Origin: Peptoclostridium litorale DSM 5388
GTDB taxonomy: Bacteria; Bacillota; Clostridia; Peptostreptococcales; Peptostreptococcaceae
Assembly: GCF_900141635.1 (NCBI RefSeq)
Contig: NZ_FSRH01000001.1
Coordinates: 248,001 to 312,000 of the forward strand
DNA length: 64,000 nt
Direction of reading: 5' to 3'
Shown here in pieces: positions 63,944-64,000 of this stretch. A program made the position numbers and the translations under genes. The notes below the pieces were generated by a model. It was not told where the DNA came from. It worked only from the letters and a program-made list of their open reading frames with translations, and did no database searches. The first letter of the stretch is position 1. Every line of letters starts with the position of its first letter.

Positions 63944-63959
63944 AGCAATTTCCATGCCA
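63944..63959 (-). promoter_or_regulatory. Sigma-54-type promoter of aor
   Basis: The minus strand reads TGGCATGGAAATTGCT, one base from the consensus TGGCACG-N4-TTGCW, with correct -24/-12 spacing and 45 bases before the GTG start. No enhancer-binding regulator is visible inside the window. Confidence 0.7.
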
Positions 63960-64000
63960 TTTTGCATTTTCCCTATTGATTTTTTCAAAATATTCAATAA

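Noticed and set aside
1-64000. CRISPR arrays, tRNA and rRNA genes
   Set aside because: No regularly spaced repeat arrays, cloverleaf-type sequences or ribosomal RNA segments were noticed on reading the window.

Overview
The window looks like a chromosomal segment of a strictly anaerobic, amino-acid-fermenting member of the Clostridia. The signs are complete anaerobic (early cobalt insertion) cobalamin synthesis, a ferredoxin-dependent branched-chain 2-oxoacid oxidoreductase, a phosphotransacylase/acyl kinase pair, a HydG-like protein, a sensory [FeFe]-hydrogenase-like chemoreceptor, a tungsten-type aldehyde oxidoreductase and many TTG/GTG starts behind strong Shine-Dalgarno sites. The content would fit a Peptoclostridium/Eubacterium acidaminophilum-like organism, but the species is inferred from gene content only.

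Region 1 (1-25.6 kb) is a corrinoid island. A minus-strand operon runs from a cobalamin riboswitch at about 16.6 kb: cbiP, cbiB, cobD, cobU, cobS, cobC, cbiA, pduX, cbiC, cbiD, cbiE, cbiT, cbiF, cbiG, cbiH, cbiJ, hemA, sirC-type dehydrogenase and hemC (cut by the window edge). Divergently, a second riboswitch controls cbiL, a BtuCD-type importer, a lipoprotein-type CbiK cobaltochelatase, a BtuF-like binding protein with an SLH-like tail, and an ABC-2 transporter pair. A third riboswitch precedes cobT. A 196-bp palindromic element and a related 47-bp hairpin sit in the minus-strand operon.

Region 2 (25.6-33.4 kb) holds a lytic transglycosylase, a soluble chemoreceptor with a hydrogenase-like sensor module, a nonsense-interrupted IS1595-type transposase, an apparently AT-rich MFS transporter/cyclase pair, and a GDT1/TMEM165-type transporter behind a yybP-ykoY (manganese) riboswitch.

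Region 3 (33.4-47.7 kb) appears to be a dispersed regulon for amino acid to (branched) fatty acid fermentation. It contains an NhaC antiporter, an IclR regulator, an aminotransferase, ptb, an ArsB/NhaD-type permease, a broken chemoreceptor gene, an MFS transporter, buk and vorDABC. Four copies of a three-half-site motif (GTTC-N9-GAAC-N3-GTTC) and one partial copy lie upstream of the aminotransferase, ptb, buk and vor genes. Three of them sit just downstream of near-identical sigma-A promoters. The likely route is amino acid to 2-oxoacid (aminotransferase), to acyl-CoA plus reduced ferredoxin (Vor), to acyl phosphate (Ptb), to acid plus ATP (Buk).

Region 4 (47.9-64 kb) contains a B12-domain radical SAM protein with two unrecognised partners, an ABM monooxygenase-like protein, a large GGDEF/EAL protein, a HydG homologue with an altered C-terminal cysteine motif, a YitT protein, a QueG-like iron-sulfur protein, ilvBN, and an aor-moaD-thiF cluster preceded by a good sigma-54-type promoter. 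No tRNA, rRNA or CRISPR array was seen.
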